The notes below the pieces were generated by a model, which worked only from the letters and a program-made list of their open reading frames with translations, searched no databases and was not told where the DNA came from. Positions 40,027 through 49,900 of a stretch of DNA of 64,000 nt are shown here, one piece after another. The stretch lies in contig NZ_JAHXBU010000091.1 in NCBI RefSeq assembly GCF_020178975.1, positions 248,001-312,000 on the forward strand. Reading direction: 5' to 3'. The first letter of the stretch is position 1; every line of letters starts with the position of its first letter. The position numbers were made by a program, and so were the translations under genes. Origin of the DNA: Cesiribacter sp. SM1 (GTDB lineage Bacteria; Bacteroidota; Bacteroidia; Cytophagales; Cyclobacteriaceae).

Positions 40027-41433
40027 TCAGAAGTCGGGCTTCCACTCCACCACCTGGATGGGTTGCGGCGGAATACTGGCACGGCCTTCTCCATCTACCT
40101 GTTCCACCTTCTGCACAAATAGGTTCAGGATGCCTTTATCTTTCCAGAGTTCTGTGTCATAACTGGGCTCCCAGGAGCCTAAAGATTCTTTAGTCAGGTC
40201 CAGGATCGTCCATTTTCCACTCGCAAGTGAATTAATGACCGCTGCCGAGGCTTTACTTCCCCGCTCCTCATCCCGAAAAAGCATGAGCACCGAGGTATTG
40301 CTGCCTGCATTCTTCACCAGCACCTGTGGCCTTGCAATGGGAATCCGTTTGGTACCTACGCCGCTTAGGCTGAAGGGGGTGGTACGAAAATCGAGCGGAA
40401 GCATTTGCCAGCTGTTGCCATTGTGATACACCAGGTGGTACTGTGGAATTTCAGAACCAGCCTCCCGCCAGTAGGTGGCAATAAAAGGGTTCCCCCTGGC
40501 ATCGGCCCCCATGGAAGTCTGGTTGATAAGCTCACTGTTTTGTGGTATCTCCCAGGCTTTTTCTGCAGTAGCTTCGGTGATAGGCAGGGCATACGGAGCT
40601 CCGCCAGAGTTTTGCCAGGTTTTGCCCCCGTCTGTTGAGCGGGCATAGCTAAGGTCGTGGTTGCTGGCCACATCGGGACTTTCGCGCCACACCCAGGAAA
40701 CATGCAGCGTGCCCTGCCCATCGATGTAGGCCTGCCAGTAAGCATTGCGCTCCCCCTCGCCGCTGATAAGGTTACTGTGCAGCTGGGTCCATTGCCTGCT
40801 GCGGGTATCGTAGGTGTTAATCACCATATTGCCCTGCCCCGATCCGCCATCGCGATAAAAGAACAGGAGGTTGCCATTTTGCAGGCGGTAAAACTCGGGG
40901 TATGATACTACCTGCTCCTGCCGGCCCGTCATGGGCATCTTTTCTGTGAGCGTTAAGGAACCCGGACTGATACTGCGGGCATAGTTTAGCGGGTTGTTGT
41001 GGTGGTCCCAGGCGAGGTGTAAATACCCTGCCCCATCTACCATAATGCTGATGGAATTATGCGCATCTGCAGCATTTCCCTTGAAGGAGGTTTGCTGTAC
41101 CTCCCATTCGTCAGCGCCTGTTTTACGTTTGGCCAGTACCACATGCTGATCGGCACTATACCAGGCTGCATATTGTGTATCTTTATGCGTAACAAGTGAG
41201 TTTTTGCGGAACACCGCCACATTCACAGAGTTGTTTGCCCAGCCACCTTCAGACACCTGCTGGGTTACGGGCTCCGATTGACGTGCCGTTGAACAGGAGC
41301 AGAAAATTACCAGAGTGGCTCCCACAACCAAGACCTGCTGCAGGCGTAGCCTTACATGCTCCACTAGCAGCAAAAAGCTTCTGGAAGTTAAACAGGCAGC
41401 CTGGGCAAATGTGTTTTTCTGTCTTTTCATCAC
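40027..41433 (-). CDS. BNR_4-type propeller enzyme, candidate lyase or rhamnosidase
   Basis: 468 residues. A long positively charged start precedes a hydrophobic stretch ending VIFCSC, a likely lipoprotein signal. The mature part is a predicted seven-bladed propeller of the BNR_4 type. Conserved blocks are ADAHNSISIMVDGAGYLHLAW with His125, DHHNNPLNYARS with His144/His145, SYPEFYRLQNGNLLFFYRDGG with Tyr178 and Arg194, and RNAYWQAYIDGQGTLHVSWVW. This family includes PL24/PL25 ulvan lyases and GH145 rhamnosidases acting on Rha-GlcA units, all using residues of these blocks. Placed 70 bases before a GH105 gene, a lyase acting next to a uronic acid is the best guess. It could be a family member not yet characterised. 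Confidence 0.75.
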   Translation of the reverse strand: MMKRQKNTFAQAACLTSRSFLLLVEHVRLRLQQVLVVGATLVIFCSCSTARQSEPVTQQVSEGGWANNSVNVAVFRKNSLVTHKDTQYAAWYSADQHVVLAKRKTGADEWEVQQTSFKGNAADAHNSISIMVDGAGYLHLAWDHHNNPLNYARSISPGSLTLTEKMPMTGRQEQVVSYPEFYRLQNGNLLFFYRDGGSGQGNMVINTYDTRSRQWTQLHSNLISGEGERNAYWQAYIDGQGTLHVSWVWRESPDVASNHDLSYARSTDGGKTWQNSGGAPYALPITEATAEKAWEIPQNSELINQTSMGADARGNPFIATYWREAGSEIPQYHLVYHNGNSWQMLPLDFRTTPFSLSGVGTKRIPIARPQVLVKNAGSNTSVLMLFRDEERGSKASAAVINSLASGKWTILDLTKESLGSWEPSYDTELWKDKGILNLFVQKVEQVDGEGRASIPPQPIQVVEWKPDF

Positions 41434-41454
41434 TGGGATTATTCCGGTACTACC

Positions 41455-43722
41455 TTAATCTATCTGGGCATTCTTCAGGCTGATGGGTTCTACTCCCTGG
41501 TGTGTTGGCGTAACCTGCCTGATGCTGCCGTCCTCATTAAACTCCAGTTTATCAATACTAACCTCCCGGTTGTAGCCGGCGGCACTTCCCATTGTGATTC
41601 CTTTTGGATAGTTAAAGCGGTGGTACACTATGTACCACTCATCCCGGCCGGGAATCTGAATTACCGAATGGTGACCTGTTGCATAAATGCCTGCGGCCGG
41701 ATCTTTGGCAATCACCAGGTTATTTTCAGGCACATTGATTTTACCCAGTGGTGTGCTGGCAGTTCCGTAGCGTACGCGGTAATTTTCGCTGCGGGTATCG
41801 TCTTCAGACCACATAAAATAGTAGGTACCGTTTCGGTACAAGGCATGTGCCCCTTCACGAAAGGTGGCATCCGGGGTCATTATCCTGGTAGTGCCTGGCC
41901 TGAGTGAAACCATGTCGTCGTTAAGCTCGGCACCGGCCATATAGCCATTGCCCCAGTAGAGATAGCTTTTCCCGCTTTTAGGATCGGTAAATACATCCGG
42001 ATCGATCTGCTGTCCTCCCTTCACCCCTTCCGGCAGCTTGTCGATCAGGGGTTTTCCGCTGTCTACAAATGGTCCTGTGGGATGATCGGCCACGGCTACC
42101 CCTATTTTCTGGGCAGCAGTAAAGTAGTAAAAGTATTTGTACTGCCCGTTTATCTTCTTTTCTATGATGGTAGGTGCCCAGGCATTCCGGTCGGCCCAGC
42201 TAACATCTTTGTGCAGGTCCAGGATCACGCCTTCATCTTTCCAGTTCACCAGGTCATCAGAAGAAAAAGTCTTGAAATAAGTGCCAGACCAGCCGGTGAA
42301 ACCATCACTGGTCGGGTAAATGTAAAATCGGCCGGTTTTTTCAGCGTACATCACATCCGGATCGGCATAATACCCCTCCAGAACGGGGTTATGCACCACT
42401 TCTGCACTCAGTTGGTATACCTGTGGCTGCCTTCCCTCAAGGGCTACCGTATAGGCTACAGGTCCTGCCTCAAAATTCTGCGGACCGGTGGGTGTAATGC
42501 TCATGCCCGGAAACAGTGTGATTTCGGGATCAAAGCTTTTCAGGTCTTTTCCGGGTTTTACAGGCAGGCGTAAGGTATTGGCGGCAGTATCTAAAGCAAT
42601 GTTTATTTTCCTGATCTGTGGCGCTTTTGCAGCCTTTACCAGATCGTCTGCCACGCCCCACTGCTGCACCAAGCGGGCAGCTTCGGTTTGTGTGATGGGC
42701 AGCACTGTGCCATGGCGTGGGTGAAAATCCATGCTTACCTCCTGATCTATAACACTGAAATTCTGCAGATCGGTGCTTTTGGTAAACTGGTACTTTCCCT
42801 TCGTGTACACATCGTACATCAGGATGTATTCGTCGCTGTTGTTGAGCCTGAAAACCCCGGAGCCCTCTACCGGATCTGTAGTCTGCTGCACATATTTATC
42901 CTGCAGCACATAGCCTTCTGTGAGTTTGTCGGAAGTGGCAATTTTAATGCCCGACCCCTCTCCTTCTGTTTTAAAGAACAGGTGGTATTTCCCATCCTTA
43001 AAAATAATATCCCCATCGATGGACGCCCCATTGGTAGGGCTGAAGAAAAGCTGCTTTGGAGCACTTTCCAGGGCAGTAAAATCTTCATTGGCATAGGCAT
43101 AATAGATCTTATCCGGATCATCGCCATGCTTCATCGAAAAATAGATCATATATTTTCCGGCTTCGGGATCGTAGATTGTCTGGGGCGCCCATACCCTCAG
43201 CAGGCTGTCGTTACCCGGAAACTGCTCCTGAATGTTTACAATGCTGGAGGTCCAGTTGATAAGGTCGGTAGATTTCAGGAGCACCATGGCCCTGTTAGAG
43301 CTCCAGCCGTTGGCAGATACCATATCGGTTACCACCATATAAAATGTTTTTCCATCGGCTCCGCGCAGAATATGCGGATCGCGCACACCGCCTGTAGAAC
43401 TGATTGCTTCAGAAGATATCACGGGTTTGTTCCTATTCAGCGCTCTGTAGTTATAACCATCGGTGCTGAGGGCAAAGCGAATGGCTTCCTCACTTTTCTG
43501 GTTGCCGGTAAAATAGGTAAACAGGTAGGCACTGTAGGGCTCTTCTGCAGGCTTGGTGGTAGCATCCTCGTTCACCACCTCACCTTCTGTAGCATTGCCT
43601 GTTAGCTGTTGCCCACATCCCGAGACGAGTAAAAACAAAATTAAGCCCAGGCAACCCACCCTGGCAGCTGCATAGCCTTGATGTAAAATTCTCTCCGGCT
43701 TTTGATAATACGCTGTGCTCAT
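41455..43722 (-). CDS. Double-module GH43 lipoprotein
   Basis: About 755 residues from the ATG at 43722 (a further ATG is at 43764); the signal ends LILFLLVSGC. Two GH43 five-bladed propellers are fused. Module 1 (about 50-330) has Asp in VRDPHIL, Asp in ASIDGDIIFKDG and Glu in PVEGSGVFRL. A DUF5018-like beta-domain links them (about 370-435, KINIALDTAANTLRLPV). Module 2 (about 440-745) has Asp in YYADPDVMY, Asp in QQIDPDVFTD and Glu in FREGAHALYRNG. All six catalytic acids are present, so both modules look active. GH43 enzymes release arabinofuranose, xylose or galactose from glycan ends; here arabinose and beta-1,3-galactose are the likely targets. Confidence 0.88.
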   Translation of the reverse strand: MSTAYYQKPERILHQGYAAARVGCLGLILFLLVSGCGQQLTGNATEGEVVNEDATTKPAEEPYSAYLFTYFTGNQKSEEAIRFALSTDGYNYRALNRNKPVISSEAISSTGGVRDPHILRGADGKTFYMVVTDMVSANGWSSNRAMVLLKSTDLINWTSSIVNIQEQFPGNDSLLRVWAPQTIYDPEAGKYMIYFSMKHGDDPDKIYYAYANEDFTALESAPKQLFFSPTNGASIDGDIIFKDGKYHLFFKTEGEGSGIKIATSDKLTEGYVLQDKYVQQTTDPVEGSGVFRLNNSDEYILMYDVYTKGKYQFTKSTDLQNFSVIDQEVSMDFHPRHGTVLPITQTEAARLVQQWGVADDLVKAAKAPQIRKINIALDTAANTLRLPVKPGKDLKSFDPEITLFPGMSITPTGPQNFEAGPVAYTVALEGRQPQVYQLSAEVVHNPVLEGYYADPDVMYAEKTGRFYIYPTSDGFTGWSGTYFKTFSSDDLVNWKDEGVILDLHKDVSWADRNAWAPTIIEKKINGQYKYFYYFTAAQKIGVAVADHPTGPFVDSGKPLIDKLPEGVKGGQQIDPDVFTDPKSGKSYLYWGNGYMAGAELNDDMVSLRPGTTRIMTPDATFREGAHALYRNGTYYFMWSEDDTRSENYRVRYGTASTPLGKINVPENNLVIAKDPAAGIYATGHHSVIQIPGRDEWYIVYHRFNYPKGITMGSAAGYNREVSIDKLEFNEDGSIRQVTPTHQGVEPISLKNAQID

Positions 43723-43815
43723 GCTTGATTCCTTGATTTTCTTCCTGTTTCCTGCTCTAGACACCCTCTATTCTTGAAACCCACTTTCCACTGGTAATTC
43801 TCTGCTGATATAGGA

Positions 43816-45090
43816 TCAATCCAGATGTAGTGCATGATCGGCAGGGAAGTCCTCGCCTGTCCATGCTTTTACCGCAGTCCAGGGTGCAGCGGGTGCAGAC
43901 CAGAAGGGATCGGTTTCGGGTAAACCCAGGGGCAGAAAAATGGTAGCACAGAGGTACAGGCTACCGGTGGTAATATAAAAATCCGCTGCATCGGGCTGGT
44001 AGCCGTACAGGCCAATATTGAGCCAGCCATCTTTTGTGAAGGCAGAAGGTGCCTGTAGGGTCTTGTTGTTTACGGCAGTGAGGGCACTCCGTACCTGGGC
44101 CGGGCTCAAAGATCCCGGCAGCTGCTGCCGCATAGCCATATCGGCCAGGTGATGGAAAGCCCCGCCCCGATAGGCGATAGAACGTCCTATAACAGGAAAA
44201 GAGCCATCGGTATTGATCAGTCGTTCCTGTATTTCGGCATAACGCTTACTGATTTTATCAAACTTTGGTGCGTAGTTTTTGTAACGACCATTTTTCTCTG
44301 CTGCTACCTCCAGAATGGTAGCCAGGTAAGGCTGAATAACATAGCTGTTGTAGTAATCCAGGGCGAAGCTCATACCATCGGAAAACATACCGTCACCCAC
44401 ATACCAGTGCTCCATAAATTCCCTTACGCCAAATTCCACCCTTACCGCATCATATTCAAGTCCGTATTTGGCAAAGAAGGCTTCGATCATCCCTGTAAAC
44501 AGGATCCAGTTGGTGTACACGGGCACCATCTCCCTGGTATCCTTAAAAGCTGCTACCACCTGTTGCTGCACATGGGGCTCCAGGTGCTCCCACAGCCACG
44601 GACATTTAATGAGGCCCAGGGCCAGGAAAGAAGCATCTACCAGGGGCTGCCCACCCTTCCACTGCATATAGTCTTTTGCTTCGGGATTTACGGCATTGGC
44701 TACTGCTTTTATAGCCCACTGCCGATACTGGTTCCGCAGGGCTACTTCTTCTTTAGAGCCTCCTTCCAGGTTTAGCCACGGACCAATGCCGCTCATTACC
44801 CTGCCAAATGCTTCGAGGTAGGCTACTTTTTCACGCGAGGCCTTATTATCGATTTTAGCCGACAGGGCAACGGGCATTTTTTCTTTTAACTGATCGGCTG
44901 CCAGGTTTGACAATACCGGCCTGGCTACCTTATCCATCTGCTGCAGCCATATTTCCCTGTCTCTGCTGACAGATGACTGCTTTTTCTGGGCAAGTCCAGT
45001 ACTAAGCAGGCTAGAAAATGCAAAAATGAGGCTGGTGAGCAAAAGTAGTTTCTTCAATTTCTGTTGTTTACCTTCTGCGAGTATTGTCAT
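43816..45090 (-). CDS. DUF2264 protein, short form
   Basis: About 424 residues from the ATG at 45090 with a signal peptide (MTILAEGKQQKLKKLLLLTS then a cut after GLAQ); an ATG 11 codons upstream is possible. It is the DUF2264 barrel without the C-terminal extension of the paralogue at 36664-38718: YLEAFGRVMSGIGPWLNLEGG, YTNWILFTGMIEAFFAKYG, MFSDGMSFALDYYNSYVIQPY, FPVIGRSIAYRGGAFHHLA and NIGLYGYQPDAADFYITTGS line up with it. This compact form is the standard one. A periplasmic beta-glucuronidase (GH154) is the best guess from family knowledge. It is the first enzyme gene after susD, past a terminator-like hairpin. Confidence 0.85.
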   Translation of the reverse strand: MTILAEGKQQKLKKLLLLTSLIFAFSSLLSTGLAQKKQSSVSRDREIWLQQMDKVARPVLSNLAADQLKEKMPVALSAKIDNKASREKVAYLEAFGRVMSGIGPWLNLEGGSKEEVALRNQYRQWAIKAVANAVNPEAKDYMQWKGGQPLVDASFLALGLIKCPWLWEHLEPHVQQQVVAAFKDTREMVPVYTNWILFTGMIEAFFAKYGLEYDAVRVEFGVREFMEHWYVGDGMFSDGMSFALDYYNSYVIQPYLATILEVAAEKNGRYKNYAPKFDKISKRYAEIQERLINTDGSFPVIGRSIAYRGGAFHHLADMAMRQQLPGSLSPAQVRSALTAVNNKTLQAPSAFTKDGWLNIGLYGYQPDAADFYITTGSLYLCATIFLPLGLPETDPFWSAPAAPWTAVKAWTGEDFPADHALHLD

Positions 45091-45178
45091 GTGTAGGTAT
45101 TTACAGGTACCGGACTTTAGCAAAATATTTGTGAAAAATGCTTTAGAAATCTAAACAGGCTCAAAAGCAAGAAGAAAA

Positions 45179-45220
45179 ATGACAGTAATTTCAGTTAGCT
45201 GTAACCTTAATTACTGTCAT
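45179..45220 (-). terminator. Stem-loop after susD (probable leaky terminator)
   Basis: ATGACAGTAATT at 45179-45190 pairs exactly with AATTACTGTCAT at 45209-45220 around an 18-base loop. On the minus strand the stem runs into TTTTTCTTC. It lies 71 bases after the susD stop and 89 before the DUF2264 start codon, so it separates sigma-fecR-susC-susD from the enzyme genes. Confidence 0.7.
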
Positions 45221-45290
45221 CTGTTCTTTTCATCTGGTAGCTGGTACTTTAGTCTTTAAGTTTAACTTTTAATTACTTGCCAAGCCAGTA

Positions 45291-46907
45291 TTAATAACCC
45301 GGATTTTGCTCCAGTACGGCATCCTTATTCAGGTCGATTTCATTTTGTGGAATCGGCATCAACAGATGTGTCTGGGTCAGGCCTGTGATCGGATTTATAG
45401 GAGCATCATCATTCAGGCGGGTTGCTCTTTCTACCAGCGTTCCAGTGCGCATCAGCGTAAAACGGCGGTTTTCTTCGGCCAGCAACTCTCTTACCCGCTC
45501 ATCCAGGATGAAGTCCAGTGTAATATCCCCTGCCTCTACAAGCGGTGCATGCGCCCGTTCCCGTAGTACATTGATGGTTTCAGCAGCCTCCTCGAGTTTA
45601 CCCTGCTTGAACTCTGCCTCTGCCCGTAACAGATATGTCTCACCCAAACGCATCAGGATGTGATCTTTCCACATACCATAGCCAAATACATCCTGCGGAT
45701 CGAAATGGCCCCATTTCGTGATATATGGGTTGATGATGAAAAGTGTATCCGGACCCTCATAAGGCACTTTCTGGCCGTACAGATCTGGATGGGCAGGATC
45801 GTTATACCAGAACTCCCTGCGTATGCTGTAGCGCGAGTTGCGCATATCACCTTCATCATAAAGATCGTACAGCACCCAGTTATTCAGCCTCATTCTGGCT
45901 ATGCCTCTGCCACCGAGTGAATCAGCAGGAATCAGACCTTTTCTGTTATGGTAAGAGGCTTGCCAGTTACGGCGATGTTGTGGATTGTCCGTCATACCAC
46001 CGGGAACATTTCTTGGGTTTTCGGCTTCCATTACCCAAATAGCTTCGGTATTGCCCTGGTTTCTGCGCTGGTTGCCATAGATAAACATATCAGAGAAAGG
46101 ATCTCCGGGTTGATTAGCTTTTACGCCGTAGCGCTCGGTGATAAGGCTAAACTTGCCGCTGTTAATAATAACGTCCGTTTGGGCTTCGGCTTTAGCAGGC
46201 TCTCCAATGCGCAGGTACACCTCCGCCAGGAGTTGATTGGCCATGTATTTATTGGCTCTTGATTGCATCTTATCACCTAAGAGATCAGTCAAAATATCCA
46301 CATCTGGTAGGTTTTCTGCGGCAAACAAAAGATCTTCCAGAATCTGTGCATTTACCTGCTCAAGGGGAGCGCGAACGAAATCTGTTTTGGGAGCGGTAAG
46401 CGGCTCAGTGATGAGGGGCACACCACCAAAAGCCGTGGCAAGTGTGTTGTAGGCTACCCCTCTAAAGAACCGGGCCTCTGCATTGATACGAGTTTTAACT
46501 TCATCTGAAATACCTGTAAGGGCAGGGTCTTCTATGTTCTTAACAATGATGTTGGCATTGTTAATCATCGTATAACTCCAGTTCCAGGTGTGGTCTGCAG
46601 CGCCATCGGTAGAGTTTAAGCGTCCATATTCAAAATAGGGGGCCTCCATACCCTGTGGCTGGGTGGGCCATACAATATCGGTTCCAACCTGCCATACCGA
46701 TACCCATCCCTGTGCCCAGCTAACCGAATGGAATGTACTATAATGATTGTATAAGCCAATCAGTGAGGCTTCAAAGCCAGGAAGGTCAGTTAGTGTAGAG
46801 GGGGCATAGTCGCTTAGTACTTCTTCGTCCAAAAAACTATCATCACATGCAGCAAAGACCTGCAGGCTTAGGCACATGTAAAGGGCATATTTTATATACT
46901 TTTTCAT
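45291..46907 (-). CDS. SusD/RagB family outer-membrane lipoprotein
   Basis: 538 residues with a lipoprotein signal (MKKYIKYALYMCLSLQVFAAC, Cys20/21). The SusD-like fold is seen in WNWSYTMINNANIIVKNI, NAEARFFRGVAYNTLATAFGGVPLI, KYMANQLLAEVYLRIG and, in the C-terminal domain, ILMRLGETYLLRAEAEFKQG and VRELLAEENRRFTLMR. It partners with the SusC encoded 30 bases upstream to capture glycan at the cell surface. It differs clearly from the other SusD (25362-27065), so the two pairs probably bind different ligands or fragment sizes. Confidence 0.95.
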   Translation of the reverse strand: MKKYIKYALYMCLSLQVFAACDDSFLDEEVLSDYAPSTLTDLPGFEASLIGLYNHYSTFHSVSWAQGWVSVWQVGTDIVWPTQPQGMEAPYFEYGRLNSTDGAADHTWNWSYTMINNANIIVKNIEDPALTGISDEVKTRINAEARFFRGVAYNTLATAFGGVPLITEPLTAPKTDFVRAPLEQVNAQILEDLLFAAENLPDVDILTDLLGDKMQSRANKYMANQLLAEVYLRIGEPAKAEAQTDVIINSGKFSLITERYGVKANQPGDPFSDMFIYGNQRRNQGNTEAIWVMEAENPRNVPGGMTDNPQHRRNWQASYHNRKGLIPADSLGGRGIARMRLNNWVLYDLYDEGDMRNSRYSIRREFWYNDPAHPDLYGQKVPYEGPDTLFIINPYITKWGHFDPQDVFGYGMWKDHILMRLGETYLLRAEAEFKQGKLEEAAETINVLRERAHAPLVEAGDITLDFILDERVRELLAEENRRFTLMRTGTLVERATRLNDDAPINPITGLTQTHLLMPIPQNEIDLNKDAVLEQNPGY

Positions 46908-46937
46908 AGGTATCTATATAATAATTGAGCGAGGGTA

Positions 46938-49900
46938 TTAGAGCGTCAGGTTTAGGCCGAAAGAAATGGTTCTCACAAGGGGATAGTTGTTATTCCAGCC
47001 TTCTGAACCCCTTGATACCTGGTTACTTTCTGGATCCCAGCCAATCCAGTTGGTGAAGGTGTGCAGGTTTCTGCCAGTAGCGTAAACTGTTAAACCCTGC
47101 ATGCTAAACCTATTTAGTAAAGAGGCCGGCACGGTATAGCTCAGGCGCACATCTTTGATTCTTAAGTAGCTGTTTTCCCTTGGAAAACCATAACCAATGG
47201 TATTTCTGTAGTCCAAAGAGGGCCATTCATTGCTTCTGTTTTCAGGTGTCCAATAGCCTACTGCAGCCGGTATATTTCTGCGGCCGGCTTCATCACCGTA
47301 GAAGATATCGGGATTACCCTTCAGAGATCCTTGTGAAGTTTGCAGGAATACACTTAGGTGAAAGTTACCATAATGGAGGGTATTGGTTAAGCCTCCATAC
47401 CATTTGGGCAAGGTACTACCCAGGATCATCCGGTCTTCACTGTTAATTACCCCATCTTCATTCAGGTCCTGGAACTTTAAGTCACCAGGTTTTGCATTCA
47501 GGGTGGAAGGAATATCATCTCCATCCTGCCAAACACCCTGCCAGTTGTAGTCATAGATAATGCCTAAGGACTCACCTATAAACCAGCGATTGCCCACGTC
47601 ATCCTGTCCGTCGCCATAGAGCTCCAGAATTTCATTTTTAAAGGAAGTGAAGTTCAGATTTGTTTCCCAGCGAAATTTGCCTGCGTCGATGTTAATGGTA
47701 TTCAGCGTAAGCTCAATTCCTTTATTTTGCAGCTCACCCAGGTTATCCCAGACCACCGAATAGCCTGTGATATTCGGTATACTTCTTCTCAGCAGGATAT
47801 CTTCTGTTCTGGATCTATACACTTCCAGCGTACCATTAATCCTGTTCCTGAGAAACCCAAAGTCAACCCCCAGGTTTGCCGTGGTAGTAGTTTCCCAGTT
47901 AAGGTTGGCATTTCCCATATTGTCGGCCAGTACTCCAATAAAACTCTCACCACCAAATGGGATTCTCACCGCTCTGGCTTTGGTAGCTGTTTGCGTGGGG
48001 TCAATGGCCTGGTTACCGGTCTGACCATAGGAAGCCCTTAGTTTCAGATCATTTACAAACCTGGAATTTGACAGGAAACCTTCATTGGCTATATTCCACC
48101 CAAGTGCTACTGAAGGGAACACCCCGTATTTATTGGTATTGACACCAAAAGCAGAATAGCCGTCCCTTCTTGCTGTTAACGTTAAAAGATAGCGGCTATC
48201 ATAGGAGTAATTTATCCTTCCCATCTGAGAAAGCAGTGCAGTGCGGTCGCTATATGATGACACTGTCCCAGTTTGACCTGCACCAAGATCATAATAATCC
48301 AATTCATCATTCACAAATTGATTTGCAGTCGCTCCAGAAGAAAAGTAGTTGGATTTTTGGGCACTATAGAGTCCGGTAAAATCAATGCGGTGTTTACCAA
48401 ACTCCCTGTTAAACATCAGGATGTTTTCGATTACCCAGTTCCGGGTTTCGTTATTATTTGCATAGCCTTCACCAGCCATATTATTTGCCGCCCTTCCAGT
48501 ATAACCTGATTGCCGGCCAATCTCATAGGTAGTAGAAGCATTCATCCGATAAGTAAGCCCTTTAAGAAATCCTGGAGTTACTTCAGCATATGCATTAGCC
48601 GTTATAAGTTTTCTTCTGTCGAGCCGCTCTGTGGCCAGCCCAAGCAAAGGGTTTGCAAATAATAGTTCAGGGAACATAGGGTGGATCAGATAATTACCCT
48701 GTTCGTCATACACCTGACCATAGGGACTCATGGCAGTTGCATTTAGTAAATTTGCCCTGCCTCCGTCAGAATTATGATCAGCAAAGTATAGAGAGGTACC
48801 TGCTTTTAAAAAGCTGGTGAAAGTTGCATCCAGGTTAGATCGTACACTTGCCCGCTGAAACTGATAACCTTTCACCACACCATCCTGATTCAGGTAACCA
48901 CCTGTTACATAATATTGCAGATTATCGGTACCACCGGAAATGCTTAGGTTGTGCTCAGTGATTTTGCCAGTCTGGGTGGCTGCATCAAGCCAGTCGGTGG
49001 TAAGGCCGGCATTATAATTATCTACCTCATAGGTATTGGGCAGTACCTGGGTTTGGGTAAGTCCTCTGGCAATCATATAGTCTTCGTACTTCTGTACATA
49101 AGATTCCGCAGAGGCCGGTTCCAGGATATTTGATAAACCCTCAACCCCATAATAGCCATTGTAGCTGATCCTGGGTTTGCCGGATTTCCCTCTTTTGGTA
49201 GTCACCAGCACTACACCATTCGAGCCCCTGGTGCCATAAATGGCTGTTGCTGAGGCATCTTTCAGGATCTCGATAGATTCAATGTCATTAGCATTGAGGT
49301 CGTTGATCTCGCCAAAGAAAGGCGTACCATCTACTACAATAAAAGGGGAGGTTCTGGCATTGATAGAGTTCAAGCCCCTGATCTGCATACCACCTGAGCT
49401 GCCGGGTACAGAGGATCCCTGGGTGATGTTAAGGCCTGCCGTGGTGCCCTGTATGGCCTGGGTCATGTCTGTTACCGGCAGGCTTGACAGTCTGTCTTTA
49501 GGTACAGAAGCTACCGAACCGGTGATGTCTGAGCGCTTTTGGGTACCATAACCAACCACTACCACCTCATCCAGCTGCTCCAGGTCGGGCTGTAGCTGCA
49601 CATTGATGGTTTGCTGGCTACCTACCATCACTTCTTTGCTTACATAACCTACAAATGAATAAACCAAGATGGCCTCCGGTCCCGTTGCTTCAATTTTATA
49701 CCTGCCATCCATATCTGTTACCGTACCTGTACCTGTGCTTTTCACCAAAATGTTTACACCGGGCAGGGTTTCACCGCTGGTGCCATCGGTTACTGTTCCA
49801 CTCACGGTTACAGCCACCCTCCTTACTTCTATATCCTTAAGGGGCTCCAGCAGAAATGCCTGCCGCCGGGGCTTCAGGATGATATTAGTGCGGATTACAT

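Noticed and set aside
42688-43605. 305-codon plus-strand open frame
   Set aside because: Lies wholly antisense within the double GH43 gene, with no recognisable domain; a product of codon bias on the other strand.
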